The notes: generated from the sequence alone by a model not told the origin. Positions 1 through 5,883 are shown, numbered from the stretch's first letter. The stretch: DNA of 5,883 nucleotides from an uncultured Collinsella sp. (GCA_900544425.1 UQUX01000106.1:1-5883); one strand, 5' to 3'. Program-made: numbers and translations.

Positions 1-115
1 TGCACGCTGGTACGGCCTGGAGAACTCCAACGTGAGCTTTGAGTACGTGCCGCTGTTCACCAAGTTCAAGGCCGTGAACAAGATGCAGCGCCTGGCTCCC
101 AACGAGCGGCCGTAG
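1..115 (+). CDS. C-terminal end of a protein, possibly a Kup-type K+ transporter (partial)
   Basis: Only the last 37 codons are present. The frame begins at base 2 and ends with TAG at 113-115. The tail contains W-Y-G-L-E-N-S-N-V, then E-Y-V-P-L-F, then a basic stretch (K-F-K-A-V-N-K-M-Q-R). This resembles, from memory, the cytoplasmic C-terminus of Gram-positive Kup/HAK/KT potassium transporters, where a W/F-G-L segment precedes a V-P-L segment. The link is supported only by that resemblance and by the Kdp-type kinase and regulator downstream. No membrane segment or catalytic motif is visible in this fragment, so another membrane or soluble protein is possible. The next gene starts 60 nt after the stop with no terminator between them, which suggests co-transcription. 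Confidence 0.45.
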   Translation, partial: ARWYGLENSNVSFEYVPLFTKFKAVNKMQRLAPNERP

Positions 116-163
116 ACGTCGGCGGCTACACGGAGTTGGTTTTTGATGGATAAGCATGAGGCC

Positions 164-170
164 GGGGAGG
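164..170 (+). promoter_or_regulatory. Ribosome binding site that decides the start of the small membrane protein
   Basis: GGGGAGG lies 5 nt upstream of the ATG at 176. In-frame alternatives at 143 (TTG) and 146 (ATG) have only a weak GGAG (132-135) about 10 nt upstream. The ATG at 176 is therefore the preferred start. Confidence 0.65.
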
Positions 171-175
171 TAAAC

Positions 176-370
176 ATGGATACAAAGGCGCTCGATGGCC
201 GTGAGGCGGTGGTCGAAATGATGCGTGAGGCGCGTGTCGACGCTGCCGAAGATCGGTTCTTTACGAATCGGGCCAACATGGACATGGCCGATCGCGTAAT
301 TTCGATCGTGGCACTGGTATTTGGAGCGGTGTGCGTGTGTGCCCTGCTCGCGCACGTGCTGTTTGTCTAG
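176..370 (+). CDS. Small tail-anchored membrane protein, unknown function
   Basis: This encodes a 64-residue protein that I do not recognise. Residues 1-40 are hydrophilic and charged, with acidic and basic residues mixed and probably helical (for example R-E-A-V-V-E-M-M-R-E-A-R). Residues 41-64 form one strongly hydrophobic segment containing two cysteines (C53, C55) that runs to the C-terminus. It therefore looks tail-anchored, with its N-terminus in the cytoplasm. The start is set by the GGGGAGG site; starting at 146 would add ten residues. It sits 60 nt after the putative transporter and just before the kinase leader. By inference it could be a small subunit or modulator of the transporter or the sensor, in the manner of KdpF or other small accessory peptides. 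It shows no sequence similarity to KdpF that I can see. Confidence 0.6.
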   Translation: MDTKALDGREAVVEMMREARVDAAEDRFFTNRANMDMADRVISIVALVFGAVCVCALLAHVLFV

Positions 371-402
371 CGACTGCCGGTCGTAGAAGGCTTTACACTT
401 AG

Positions 403-427
403 AACCACCACGAGGGAAAACCACCAC
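403..427 (+). repeat. Tandem copies of AACCACCAC
   Basis: AACCACCAC occurs at 403-411 and again at 419-427, 16 nt apart. The second copy is the left arm of the following hairpin. The first copy could compete with it for the same right-arm sequence GTGGTGGTT (447-455). The alternative pairing would be only 9 bp with a larger loop. Whether this switch is used is inference. Confidence 0.5.
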
Positions 428-465
428 AAAGGTGCCTGTCCCCTTTGTGGTGGTTTTTGTTTTTG
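417..465 (+). terminator. Strong intrinsic terminator or attenuator in the kinase leader
   Basis: The left arm AAAACCACCACAAAGG (417-432) is the perfect 16-bp reverse complement of 442-457. The loop is 9 nt (433-441), and the hairpin runs into TTTTTGTTTTTG (454-465). This is a textbook Rho-independent terminator shape. It may end the transporter and small-protein transcript. However, the kinase ribosome binding site starts at 465, so there is no space for a promoter downstream of it. Kinase expression must therefore come from read-through or from a promoter upstream of the hairpin, which makes an attenuation role possible. The A-rich left side means it could also form on the opposite strand. 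Confidence 0.8.
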
Positions 466-478
466 AGGGAGGGGTACG

Positions 479-2110
479 GTGTCTATGGACGTCCGTGCGG
501 ACGGCGATATTGCCGATAACTTTTGGTGGCGGCGCACAACGCTGACGCGCCGCACTCCTCTGTATGACGCCTGCGTATCGGCGGGGCTGCTGGTCGCAGC
601 GACGATTGTGGGTGCGCTGCTCGACCATCCGGGTCTCGCGCCGAGCATCATGATCGTCTATGTGTTCGCCGTTCAGCTGTGCGCATTCTTTACCTGGAGT
701 CGCCTGTATTGCTTGCTGAGCTCGGCTGCCGCCGTGGCGCTCTACAACTTCTTGTTTGTCGACCCGCGCTACTCGCTGTCGCTTATCGACCGCGTCTATC
801 CCGGCATGTTCTTCATCATGTTCGTGGTCTCGCTTGTGTCGAGCTCGATTGCGTTGGCCCTGCGCCGGGCCTTGGCGCAGGCTGCCGCCAGCGACCGTCG
901 CACGCATATGGTGCTCGAGACCAACCGCATGCTGCAGCGGTGCGCCGATCAGCAGCAGATTGTGCACGCCATGGCCACGCAGCTGGCGCGTCTTTCGGGC
1001 TGCCCGGTCGTGTGGTACAGCGCCGATGCCGAGGGCGATGACCTGCTGCCGCGTGCGACATACACGGCCGTGGGCGATGCCGCGCCGGTGCATGAACTGG
1101 CGCCGCAGATGCCGCCGCGGCTCTCGGCGTCCGCCTATGTGGGAACGCCGCTCGATGCCACCTATGGTGGCTCGGCGTTTTATGGCATCTACCTGACGGT
1201 TCGCACGGGCGACGGCTTCGTGCGCTCGGGCGACCCCGCCTCGGTGGTGGGCGTGCTGGCTATCGTTGCCGAGCCCGACGTGCTGACGCACGAGGAGCGG
1301 ACACTTGCCGATGCCATCGTGAGCGAAGGTGAGCTGGCACTCGATCGCGCCCGCGCCATGGAGGCCCGCGAGGAGGCGGCGGTGCTCGCCAAAAACGAGC
1401 AGCTGCGCGCCAACCTGCTGCGCTCCATCTCGCACGACCTGCGCACGCCGCTCACCAGTATTTCGGGCAATGCCGATGTGCTGCTCGACCAGGGCTCGAC
1501 CGGCACCGCCGTGCTCGATAGCCAGACGCGCCGCGGCATGCTTCTGTCCATTCGCTCGGATGCGCAATGGCTCAACGCCACCGTCGAGAACCTGCTCGCC
1601 ATCACCAAGCTCGAGGGCGGCGGTATGCGCCTGTCGTCCACGCTCGAGCTCATGGACGATATCGTCGAGGAGGCGCTGCGCCACGTGAACCCTGCCGTGC
1701 GCGAGCACGACCTTAAGGTGGTGGCGTGCGATGAGCCGGCGCTCGTCAACGTCGATGCGCGCCTGATGGTGCAGCTGGTGGTCAATCTGGTGAACAACGC
1801 CATCACCTATACGCCCGCAGGCTCGCATATCGTGATCTCGATTAGCGTCGACGATGGACGCGTGGCGTGCTCGGTGACCGATGATGGTCCGGGCATCGCA
1901 CCCGAGGACCGCGAGCGGATCTTTGAGTCGTTCTATACCGCCAACCACGGTCTTGCCGACAGCCACCGCAGCGTTGGCCTGGGTCTTTCGCTCTGCCGCT
2001 CCATTGCGTTGGCGCATGGCGGTAGCATAGAGGTTGCCGCGGCGGACCCGCACGGCTCGGTCTTTACGATTGAGCTTCCCGTCGCCGACGTTTCGTTTGA
2101 TAAGGAGTAG
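479..2110 (+). CDS. KdpD-like sensor histidine kinase lacking the N-terminal KdpD domain
   Basis: This is a 543-residue membrane sensor kinase, which by family would autophosphorylate and pass phosphate to the regulator encoded next. Residues 29-128 hold four hydrophobic segments (about 29-50, 55-73, 76-94, 106-128) with Y-N-F-L-F-V-D-P-R after the third, as in the DUF4118 membrane domain of KdpD. Residues about 140-290 look GAF-like. The dimerisation and phosphoacceptor helix has S-I-S-H-D-L-R-T-P-L-T with His319. The ATPase domain has an N-box (N436-L-V-N-N440-A), D-D-G-P-G-I (468-473) and G-L-G-L (500-503). E. coli KdpD has about 894 residues; the Usp-like cytoplasmic region that precedes its membrane domain is absent here, with only some 28 residues in its place. 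A GTG start at 479 follows GGGAGGGG (467-474) by 4 nt. ATG at 485 is an alternative two codons later. Its stop is 4 nt before the regulator start, so the two form an operon. Confidence 0.9.
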   Translation: MSMDVRADGDIADNFWWRRTTLTRRTPLYDACVSAGLLVAATIVGALLDHPGLAPSIMIVYVFAVQLCAFFTWSRLYCLLSSAAAVALYNFLFVDPRYSLSLIDRVYPGMFFIMFVVSLVSSSIALALRRALAQAAASDRRTHMVLETNRMLQRCADQQQIVHAMATQLARLSGCPVVWYSADAEGDDLLPRATYTAVGDAAPVHELAPQMPPRLSASAYVGTPLDATYGGSAFYGIYLTVRTGDGFVRSGDPASVVGVLAIVAEPDVLTHEERTLADAIVSEGELALDRARAMEAREEAAVLAKNEQLRANLLRSISHDLRTPLTSISGNADVLLDQGSTGTAVLDSQTRRGMLLSIRSDAQWLNATVENLLAITKLEGGGMRLSSTLELMDDIVEEALRHVNPAVREHDLKVVACDEPALVNVDARLMVQLVVNLVNNAITYTPAGSHIVISISVDDGRVACSVTDDGPGIAPEDRERIFESFYTANHGLADSHRSVGLGLSLCRSIALAHGGSIEVAAADPHGSVFTIELPVADVSFDKE

Positions 2111-2114
2111 CGCC

Positions 2115-2828
2115 GTGCCGAACTCTGCCGTAAAACCGCTTATCTTGGTCGTTGAGGACGATCCCGCCGTCCGCAACCTTATCGTTGCCGCGCTCGAGGC
2201 GCACGGCTTGCGTCATATGGCCGTTGAGACTGCCCATGCCGCCATCGCCGCCGCCTCATCGCAGGCACCGAGCATTGTGCTGCTCGATCTGGGCCTGCCC
2301 GATATGGACGGCGTCAAGGTGGTGGAGTCGGTGCGCGCATGGTCGGGTATGCCGATCATCGTGGTATCGGCGCGCAGCGAGGACGCGGACAAGATTCGCG
2401 CGCTCGATGCCGGCGCCGACGACTACCTGACCAAGCCGTTTTCGGTCGAGGAGCTGCTCGCGCGCATTCGCACGACGCTCAGGCGCCTTTCGTATGCGCA
2501 AACGGGCGGCGTTGCCTCCGAGGGCTCGTTCGATACCGGTGAGCTGCATATCGATTTTGATGCCGGCATCGCCACGATGGATGGCGAGGAGCTGCATCTG
2601 ACGCCGATCGAGTACAAGCTCCTGTGCCTGCTGGCGCATAACGCCGACAAGGTGCTGACGCACCAGTTTATCCTGCACGAGATTTGGGGCACGGCAACCA
2701 AGAGCGACCTGGCGAGCCTGCGCGTCTTTATGGGCACGCTGCGCAAGAAGATCGAGTCCGACCCCGCGCATCCGCGCTATATCCAGACGCATGTGGGTAT
2801 CGGTTACCGATTGGTCACCCAAGGCTAG
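2115..2828 (+). CDS. KdpE-like response regulator (OmpR/PhoB family)
   Basis: This is a 237-residue cytoplasmic transcription regulator, close to the length of E. coli KdpE (225). The receiver domain spans residues 8-125 and has the acidic pair D15-D16, the phosphoacceptor D58 in L-L-D-L-G-L-P-D-M-D-G, S85, and K107 in the K-P-F motif. The winged-helix DNA-binding domain covers about 140-235, with L-T-P-I-E-Y-K-L-L at 162-170, the recognition-helix region around 196-212, and a terminal G-I-G-Y-R-L hairpin. The GTG start at 2115 is preceded by AAGGAG (2102-2107) with 7-nt spacing. That site overlaps the end of the kinase gene, indicating tight translational linkage. Its targets are unknown. 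The nearby transporter-like gene is the natural candidate, but I could not identify an operator. Confidence 0.92.
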   Translation: MPNSAVKPLILVVEDDPAVRNLIVAALEAHGLRHMAVETAHAAIAAASSQAPSIVLLDLGLPDMDGVKVVESVRAWSGMPIIVVSARSEDADKIRALDAGADDYLTKPFSVEELLARIRTTLRRLSYAQTGGVASEGSFDTGELHIDFDAGIATMDGEELHLTPIEYKLLCLLAHNADKVLTHQFILHEIWGTATKSDLASLRVFMGTLRKKIESDPAHPRYIQTHVGIGYRLVTQG

Positions 2829-2852
2829 ATCGCCAACCGCCATTCCAATATG

Positions 2853-2919
2853 AGTTGCGGTGAAATACGGTCTAAATTTGCCTAATTCCAGGCAAAACAG
2901 TCCGTATTCCACCGCAACT
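2853..2919. repeat. Nested long inverted repeat between convergent genes
   Basis: The left arm AGTTGCGGTGAAATACGG (2853-2870) pairs with 2902-2919 over 18 bp with one mismatch. Nested inside is a perfect 7-bp inverted repeat, TTTGCCT (2877-2883) and AGGCAAA (2890-2896), with a 6-nt loop. The structure lies 24 nt after the regulator stop and 4 nt after the stop of the opposing methyltransferase gene. It may act as a terminator for both strands, but neither side is followed by a good T-run (the + side reads TTTGTCTATTTG). The size and nested symmetry also fit a small dispersed palindromic element. Both roles are inference. Confidence 0.7.
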
Positions 2920-2923
2920 TTGT

Positions 2924-5491
2924 CTATTTGTCCTTGGGCTTGCTGGCGTAGAACTTCTTCTTTTTGGGCTTGCCTGAGCAGGCAGGCTTGTCGTCGCAGT
3001 GCGGTCCTCGGTCACCGGTCTGCGCGTGCGCGGGCGCCGTTGCGCGAGGCTTGCGCGCCTCGGGGTTGCGCAGCTCCTCGGTTCGCTCGGCAATCTCCTC
3101 GGCGCTAAAGCCGACCTCGGCCATGGCGTCCTCGATGGGCAGGCGGCGCACGATATAGCAATGGTGCACCTTCTGGTTGCGCGCGAAGTCCTCTGGGATG
3201 GTTTGCGCCGTAATGTTCTCCAGCACGACGCCCGCGCGCGCGAGCTTGCGCGTCTCGGGGCGGAAGCCACGCAGGTTGCAGCTAAAGATGGCGTGGCCGC
3301 CCTGTGCGAGCAGGCGCGATACGCCGGCCAAAAGCTCAACATGGTCGCGCTGGACATCCCAGGTGCGGCGGCCCATCTTGGACGAGTTCGAGAACGTGGG
3401 CGGGTCGACAAAGATCAGGTCCCAGCGGTTGCGCGTCTGGCGCTGGTCACGAATCCAGGCGAGCACGTCGTCGCGCACAAAGTGATGCTGCGGCCCCACA
3501 AAGCCGTTCTGGCGCATGTTGCGCTCGGCCCAGTCCAAGTAGGTGTTGGAAAGGTCGACCGTCACGGTCTCCTCGACGCCGCCGTCGGCTGCGTAGCAGG
3601 TGGCGGTGCCGGTGTAGGCGAACAGGTTGAGGAAGCGGCGCGCCTGCTTGGCGTGCTCGCGCACCAGGTTGCGGGTGACGCGGTGGTCCAGGAAGATGCC
3701 CACATCCAGATAGTCGTCAAAGTTGACGGCAAAGGTGAGGCCGCCCTCTTCGATGAGCGGCAGACGACGGCGTGCGATATTGGCGCGCTCGCCCGACGCG
3801 CCCTTGCCGGCACCCTGCTTGCCGTACTGAGAGCCACCGCGCGAACGCATGCGGGCCTTGGCGTGCACGTGCTCGGCCGGAACATCAAGGATGCGCGGCG
3901 CGATGGCCAGAATGTCGAGCATACGGGCCTGGGCCAGTGCGGGGTCGATGGTCTTGGGCGCGGCGTATTCGGCGATGACGAGCCAGCGGCCCGGCGTCTG
4001 CGGGCAGCCTTCGTACAGGTCGATGGCGGCGGAGTAGTCGGGTAGGTCGGCATCGTAGACGCGGTAGCAGCTCACGCCCTCGCGCTTTGCCCACTTGCGA
4101 CGCAGACGGGCATTCTTGCGCAGGCGGTTGGCGAACTGCTCCGACTCGGGGATGAGCACGGGCAGCGGCTTGCCGTCGCCCAGGTCGAGCGTGGCAGCAG
4201 GTTCGGGCATGGCGGAAGCGGCGGCTTCATCGTTGGTTTCGTTGGCATCCGTAACCTCGGCCTCGGTATCCGCGCTGGTCGCAGCCTCAAACGCTGCGGC
4301 GGCATGGTCGAGCGAAGGCCAGACCTCAATAGCTGCTTCCTCGTTGTTGGGCATGACGGCAATCGAGCGCTCGGGCTCGGCGTGGAGCGCGCGGGCCAGC
4401 AATCCGTCGCGGGTGAGCGCGGCGACCGGTGCCGCGGCAAGCTCGGGCGCGCGGCGCAGCTCACCGACCAGCGTCATGGCGTCGTGCATGAGCGAAAGCG
4501 GTGTCTCGGTCGTATCCGCGACCACGGCGGCACCGGCGACGGCGCCCGCGTGGTCCAGTACGGTGGCGGACTTGGCGGCGCAGAAATCGACAAAGCGCTT
4601 GTGGCCAGCGCTCTTGACCATGCGCTCGGCAGTCTTGCGGGCGGCGGGGTCGATGTCTGCGGCCACGATGCGCGCCTGGCGCTCGCGCGCTGCCGCCTCG
4701 CGCGAGCGCGCCTCGGCAAGCAGCTGCTCCCACAGGGCGGCGTCGTGCAGCTGCCAGCCCTCAAAGCCCCAGCGCTCGCGTGCGGCGCCCGGGGCGCGGT
4801 CAGTCAGGATATTCACGGCCTCCAGCAGCAGGCCGCCGCCGGCGCACGAGGCGTCGATCAGCGTGGGCAGAGCTTCGTTCTCGTAATCATCGGCCGTCAG
4901 CTCGCGCTCGCATAGCGCGGTCCAGCTGACTTGCGCCAGCACCAGGGCGGCGTAGTCGGGGCGCAGCACGTGCGCGCCCTCGCTGGCGCGGGCCGCTGCG
5001 GGCGGCAGGCGTTTGAACAGCGGGTCGCCCGAAAGGTCCAGGCTGATGCTCGCGCGGCGCTGACGCAGCGAAAGCAGCAGATGAACGTCGGGATCGGCGG
5101 CATCAACGTCGGCGCGACGGCCCGTGGTCTCGGCCAGGCGGTCACACAGCGCGTCCTTGGCGCGCAGGGCCGAGAAGCGCGTGTTGCGCAGCTGCTCGGT
5201 CACGCCGCGGGCGGTAATGGCGATGGTGGCGCCGGGGCGGATGATGGTCTCCCAAGCGATGTCGTAAACGCCGTCGTACAGCTCATCGGCATCCTGCGCC
5301 TCAAAGCGTCCGAGTACCACGAACACGCGGCTCGCCAGGCGCGACCACAGGCACGCGCGATAGCCTTCTTCGAGCTCGCCCTCAAACGTGGCGCGGCCCT
5401 TCAGCCGGCGAACATGCGAAAGCCCGAGGCGTTTAAGCTCATCGGCGAGTGCGGACTCAAAGCCCTCGGGGCAGCTTGCGTAAAATTCCAT
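2924..5491 (-). CDS. rlmKL: RlmKL-type fused 23S rRNA guanine methyltransferase with degenerate RlmL half
   Basis: This 855-residue protein aligns by eye along its full length with E. coli RlmKL (702 residues; m2G2445 by the RlmL half, m7G2069 by the RlmK half). A THUMP-containing region (about 1-155) is followed by the RlmL-type domain (about 156-390), a low-complexity Ala/Asp/Glu linker (about 392-447), the RlmK domain (about 450-781) and a 74-residue tail ending in K-K-K-K-F-Y-A-S-K-P-K-D-K. The RlmK motifs are intact: N622-L-F-A-Y-T-G-T-A-T for SAM binding and D696-P-P-T-F-S-N-S for catalysis. In the RlmL half the SAM loop reads D213-A-S-C-A-G-G-G instead of D-P-M-C-G-S-G-T, and the NPPY site reads D326-T-T-E. 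The m2G2445 activity is therefore doubtful, while m7G2069 activity looks likely. The ATG start at 5491 has AGAGAGG 6 nt upstream. It converges on the response regulator gene and diverges from the HAD gene. Confidence 0.93.
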   Translation of the reverse strand: MEFYASCPEGFESALADELKRLGLSHVRRLKGRATFEGELEEGYRACLWSRLASRVFVVLGRFEAQDADELYDGVYDIAWETIIRPGATIAITARGVTEQLRNTRFSALRAKDALCDRLAETTGRRADVDAADPDVHLLLSLRQRRASISLDLSGDPLFKRLPPAAARASEGAHVLRPDYAALVLAQVSWTALCERELTADDYENEALPTLIDASCAGGGLLLEAVNILTDRAPGAARERWGFEGWQLHDAALWEQLLAEARSREAAARERQARIVAADIDPAARKTAERMVKSAGHKRFVDFCAAKSATVLDHAGAVAGAAVVADTTETPLSLMHDAMTLVGELRRAPELAAAPVAALTRDGLLARALHAEPERSIAVMPNNEEAAIEVWPSLDHAAAAFEAATSADTEAEVTDANETNDEAAASAMPEPAATLDLGDGKPLPVLIPESEQFANRLRKNARLRRKWAKREGVSCYRVYDADLPDYSAAIDLYEGCPQTPGRWLVIAEYAAPKTIDPALAQARMLDILAIAPRILDVPAEHVHAKARMRSRGGSQYGKQGAGKGASGERANIARRRLPLIEEGGLTFAVNFDDYLDVGIFLDHRVTRNLVREHAKQARRFLNLFAYTGTATCYAADGGVEETVTVDLSNTYLDWAERNMRQNGFVGPQHHFVRDDVLAWIRDQRQTRNRWDLIFVDPPTFSNSSKMGRRTWDVQRDHVELLAGVSRLLAQGGHAIFSCNLRGFRPETRKLARAGVVLENITAQTIPEDFARNQKVHHCYIVRRLPIEDAMAEVGFSAEEIAERTEELRNPEARKPRATAPAHAQTGDRGPHCDDKPACSGKPKKKKFYASKPKDK

Positions 5492-5518
5492 GGGTGACCT
5501 CTCTGGTTGCGTCGCTCC

Positions 5519-5524
5519 ATTATA
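5519..5524 (-). promoter_or_regulatory. Candidate -10 element for rlmKL
   Basis: On the - strand this reads TATAAT, a consensus -10 hexamer. Initiation about 7 nt downstream would leave a leader of roughly 20 nt before the ATG at 5491, enough for the AGAGAGG ribosome binding site. No good -35 hexamer is visible at 16-18 nt upstream, so this is a candidate only. Confidence 0.45.
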
Positions 5525-5528
5525 TGAT
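5523..5528 (+). promoter_or_regulatory. Candidate -10 element for the HAD hydrolase gene
   Basis: TATGAT on the + strand overlaps the opposing TATAAT by two bases. Initiation near 5535 would give a leader of about 30 nt before the ATG at 5567. The -35 region is not convincing. Confidence 0.25.
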
Positions 5529-5566
5529 GGATGCTTCGTTTGCCCTTATCCTCGAAAGGAACTCAT

Positions 5567-5883
5567 ATGATTGATGCGTGTCCCAAACCCGCTGTGCTCT
5601 TTTTTGACGTGGACGGCACGCTGACGTCGTTCGATCCCGACGATATGACCGATAAGGACTTCAATGCAGTCCATCCGTCGAAGGCTGTTGTCGATGCATT
5701 TGGTCGTCTGCGCAATGCGGGTCACCAGGCATTTATCTGCACGGGTCGTCCCTTGTGGCTGATTGCCGATGGCCTGCGCGCGCTGAACCCGGCGGGTGTC
5801 GTTGCCATGGCGGGAGCGACGCTCGAGGTCGAGGGCCGCGTGGTGCATGAGGACTGCTTTGACGAGGACGTTATTGAGGAGCT
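5567..5883 (+). CDS. HAD-superfamily phosphatase, Cof type (N-terminal part)
   Basis: The first 105 codons are present and the frame stays open to the window end. Residues 10-20 give V-L-F-F-D14-V-D16-G-T-L-T, HAD motif I with the nucleophile D14 and the acid/base D16. Residues 57-62, I-C-T59-G-R-P, form motif II. M-A-G-A-T-L-E-V-E-G shortly after matches the N-G-A-x-I segment of Cof/IIB-type (Cap C2) HAD hydrolases. Such enzymes dephosphorylate small phosphometabolites such as sugar phosphates or flavin nucleotides in the cytoplasm; the substrate cannot be told from this part. The ATG start follows AAAGGA (5555-5560) with 6-nt spacing. The gene is divergent from rlmKL. The motif III lysine and motif IV aspartates lie beyond the window. 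Confidence 0.9.
   Translation, partial: MIDACPKPAVLFFDVDGTLTSFDPDDMTDKDFNAVHPSKAVVDAFGRLRNAGHQAFICTGRPLWLIADGLRALNPAGVVAMAGATLEVEGRVVHEDCFDEDVIEE

Noticed and set aside
394..399. TACACT as a -10 element for the kinase operon
   Set aside because: No -35 hexamer lies at 16-18 nt upstream. The nearest TTG-like hexamer (363-368) is 25 nt away, so it is too weak to annotate.
1189..1806. 205-codon open frame on the - strand
   Set aside because: It is antisense to the kinase core, Ser/Arg-rich with no motif. The kinase frame carries the H, N and G boxes here.
2034..2114. Longer N-terminus for the response regulator
   Set aside because: The upstream extension overlaps the kinase end in another frame and gives an Arg/Ser-rich stretch. 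GTG at 2115 has a good AAGGAG and starts right at the receiver domain.
2256..2912. 218-codon open frame on the - strand across the response regulator
   Set aside because: It is antisense to the regulator, whose receiver and winged-helix motifs are clear. It also runs through the intergenic palindrome.
2999..4045. 348-codon open frame on the + strand
   Set aside because: It lies fully antisense to the well-supported rlmKL gene. Its translation shows no domain and is rich in Ala/Gly/Arg/Val, as expected from GC-rich codon bias on the other strand.
4095..4886. 263-codon open frame on the + strand
   Set aside because: It is antisense to rlmKL, with a low-complexity Ser/Ala/Arg composition and no ribosome binding site; a shadow frame.
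5546..5848. 100-codon open frame on the - strand at the right end
   Set aside because: It is antisense to the HAD hydrolase, whose D-V-D-G-T and T-G-R-P motifs are clear in the + frame.

Overview
The window is about 60% or more GC, uses GTG as well as ATG starts, has clear purine-rich ribosome binding sites and is densely coding. Together with protein flavour, this suggests a high-GC Gram-positive, most likely a Coriobacteriia relative (Collinsella/Olsenella-like). That placement is an impression from style, not a search result.

Left part (1-2828, all + strand): the last 37 codons of a protein, possibly a Kup-type potassium transporter, are followed by a 64-residue tail-anchored membrane protein. 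Next comes a strong hairpin with a T-tail, then a two-component system of the Kdp type. The system is a 543-residue KdpD-like histidine kinase that lacks the large cytoplasmic N-terminal KdpD domain, followed 4 nt later by a KdpE-like OmpR-family response regulator. The hairpin ends exactly where the kinase ribosome binding site begins. No promoter fits between them, so the kinase and regulator are either transcribed through this element or controlled by it. If the partial gene is indeed a potassium transporter, the block is a potassium uptake and sensing locus.

Middle (2829-2923): a short gap between convergent genes holds a long, nested, nearly perfect inverted repeat.

Right part (2924-5491, - strand): one long gene encodes a fused 23S rRNA methyltransferase of the RlmKL type (THUMP domain, RlmL-type methyltransferase, RlmK-type methyltransferase), extended to 855 residues by a long acidic/Ala-rich linker and a Lys-rich tail. 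The RlmK half has intact motifs. The RlmL half has lost its SAM-binding and NPPY catalytic signatures, which is the most notable observation in the window. A 75-nt divergent promoter region separates it from the start of a HAD-superfamily (Cof-type) phosphatase on the + strand, cut by the window end.

No CRISPR array, tRNA, rRNA or recognisable transposase gene was seen. No non-coding stretch exceeds about 110 nt.
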